Source: an uncultured Alteromonadaceae bacterium
Lineage (GTDB): Bacteria > Pseudomonadota > Gammaproteobacteria > Enterobacterales > Alteromonadaceae
Assembly: GCA_947501935.1 (NCBI GenBank)
Contig: CANMXU010000002.1
Location: 62,001-126,000, forward strand
Direction of reading: 5' to 3'
DNA: 64,000 bases
Below, in pieces: positions 63,324-64,000 of this stretch (its first letter is position 1; each line of letters starts with the position of its first letter). The position numbers were made by a program, and so were the translations under genes. Under the pieces are notes generated by a model. That model was not told where the DNA came from and made no database searches. It saw only the letters and a list, made by a program, of their open reading frames with translations.

Positions 63324-64000
63324 TTACATTAACCCGTAATGTTTAGCTGTTTGATCAAGCGTTAGTTTTGCTTTCTCAATCAACTCATCAACTTCTTTAT
63401 GAGTGATCACCAACGGCGGTGAAATTATCATGGTATCACCACATGCACGCATGATCAGACCGTTATCAAGTGAGTAATCTCGACAGACCGTACCTGCCCG
63501 ACATTCTGGTTCGATGCGCTCGCGGGTTTCAACATTTCTAACCAGCTCGACCGCAGCAACCATACCTAAACCTCGTGCTTCACCAACAATAGGATGCGCA
63601 GCTAATTCTTGCCAACGTTTTTGTAAATACGGAGAAATATCATTTTTAACACGAGTAACTACGCCTTCAGATTCCAGTAGCTCAATATTTTTTAAAGCAA
63701 CGGCTGCGGCAACTGGGTGACCTGAATAAGTAAAGCCATGGTTAAAGTCGCCACCTTTTTCAATTAAGGTTTCTGAAACTCGGTCACCAACAATCACCCC
63801 TCCAATAGGTAAATAGCCAGACGATAAACCTTTAGCAATAGGAATTAAATCGGGTTTTAAATCATAATACTGGCTAGCAAACCATTCGCCAGTACGGCCA
63901 AAGCCTGAAATAACTTCATCCACCACCAATAAAATATCGTACTTGGCAAGAATACTTTTAATTTCTGGCCAGTAACTGTCAGGAGGAGTAATAACCCCGC
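63324..64000 (-). CDS. Class III PLP-dependent aminotransferase (SpuC-like), N-terminus cut by window edge
   Basis: 224 residues of the C-terminal part are visible; the frame is open through the window edge. Motifs are LVVDEVISGFGRTGEW with the Asp that contacts the pyridine nitrogen, and PIAKGLSSGYLPIGG with the Schiff-base Lys. FTYSGHPVAAAVALKNIELL and PYLQKRWQELAAHPIVGEAR follow. These resemble putrescine/omega-amino-acid:pyruvate aminotransferases such as SpuC and related omega-transaminases. Substrate among polyamines, beta-alanine or similar amines cannot be settled from this fragment. No polyamine transport genes are visible in the window. Confidence 0.9.
   Translation of the reverse strand, partial: GVITPPDSYWPEIKSILAKYDILLVVDEVISGFGRTGEWFASQYYDLKPDLIPIAKGLSSGYLPIGGVIVGDRVSETLIEKGGDFNHGFTYSGHPVAAAVALKNIELLESEGVVTRVKNDISPYLQKRWQELAAHPIVGEARGLGMVAAVELVRNVETRERIEPECRAGTVCRDYSLDNGLIMRACGDTMIISPPLVITHKEVDELIEKAKLTLDQTAKHYGLM

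Noticed and set aside
63324..63929. Complete aminotransferase-like gene beginning at 63929
   Set aside because: The codon there is an internal TTG (Leu); the frame stays open with conserved residues to the window edge, so the gene is partial.

Overview
The window is a low-GC (about 40% by eye) chromosomal stretch from a marine-type gammaproteobacterium of the Alteromonadales. A Colwelliaceae-like genus is the best guess, based on base composition, TonB-receptor-driven sugar uptake, many c-di-GMP proteins and housekeeping order. Several housekeeping blocks match Enterobacteria/Alteromonadales order: gmk-rpoZ-spoT-trmH-recG, fre-ubiD, rho-trxA with divergent rhlB-gppA, and tatABC-tatD. No rRNA, tRNA, CRISPR array, insertion sequence or prophage was found. 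Both ends cut genes: a GH3 glucosidase at the left and a class III aminotransferase at the right.

Region 1 (1-16670) is a beta-glucan/cello-oligosaccharide utilisation locus. A leftward arm holds a GPH-family sugar:cation symporter, a GH94 phosphorylase that looks like cellobionic acid phosphorylase, a gluconokinase, a secreted CBM9-like protein and a GH3 beta-glucosidase. A rightward arm holds a 1019-residue TonB-dependent receptor, a flavin-dependent 'tryptophan halogenase' homologue, a GH1 beta-glucosidase, a second GPH symporter with an extra membrane insert, and a LacI-family regulator. Four near-identical palindromes (TGTAAGCGCTTACA) lie in the divergent promoter region and in front of the GH1 gene. 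They are very probably the operators of that LacI protein. The proposed flow is outer-membrane import, symport, then cleavage. Cellobiose would go to glucose (GH1). Cellobionate would go to glucose-1-phosphate plus gluconate (GH94), and gluconate to 6-phosphogluconate (GntK).

Region 2 (16667-30280) has a REC-HD-GYP response regulator facing the LacI gene, then a seven-gene rightward glycogen/maltodextrin operon: a stand-alone CBM48 protein, malQ, glgB, glgX, glgP, glgC and glgA. Several of its junctions overlap or nearly touch, and a clear intrinsic terminator ends it. Glucose-1-phosphate from GH94 could enter this pathway directly at GlgC.

Region 3 (30326-49339) is mostly housekeeping: recG, trmH, ridA, spoT, rpoZ, gmk, an aspartate/aromatic aminotransferase, a DUF445 protein, a periplasmic cyclophilin, fre, ubiD, two orphan family-3 solute-binding proteins, rho, trxA, rhlB and gppA.

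Region 4 (49365-64000) is all on the minus strand. It contains an orphan sulfatase, hemB, a membrane-sensor diguanylate cyclase, tatD, a small secreted protein, tatC-tatB-tatA, a GAF-GAF-GGDEF-EAL protein, a second TonB-dependent receptor, an unrecognised six-helix membrane protein built from three repeats of a W-x7-E motif, and a partial SpuC-like aminotransferase. The least explained items are the halogenase homologue in the sugar locus, the triplicated membrane protein, the secreted protein between tatC and tatD, and the stand-alone CBM48 protein.
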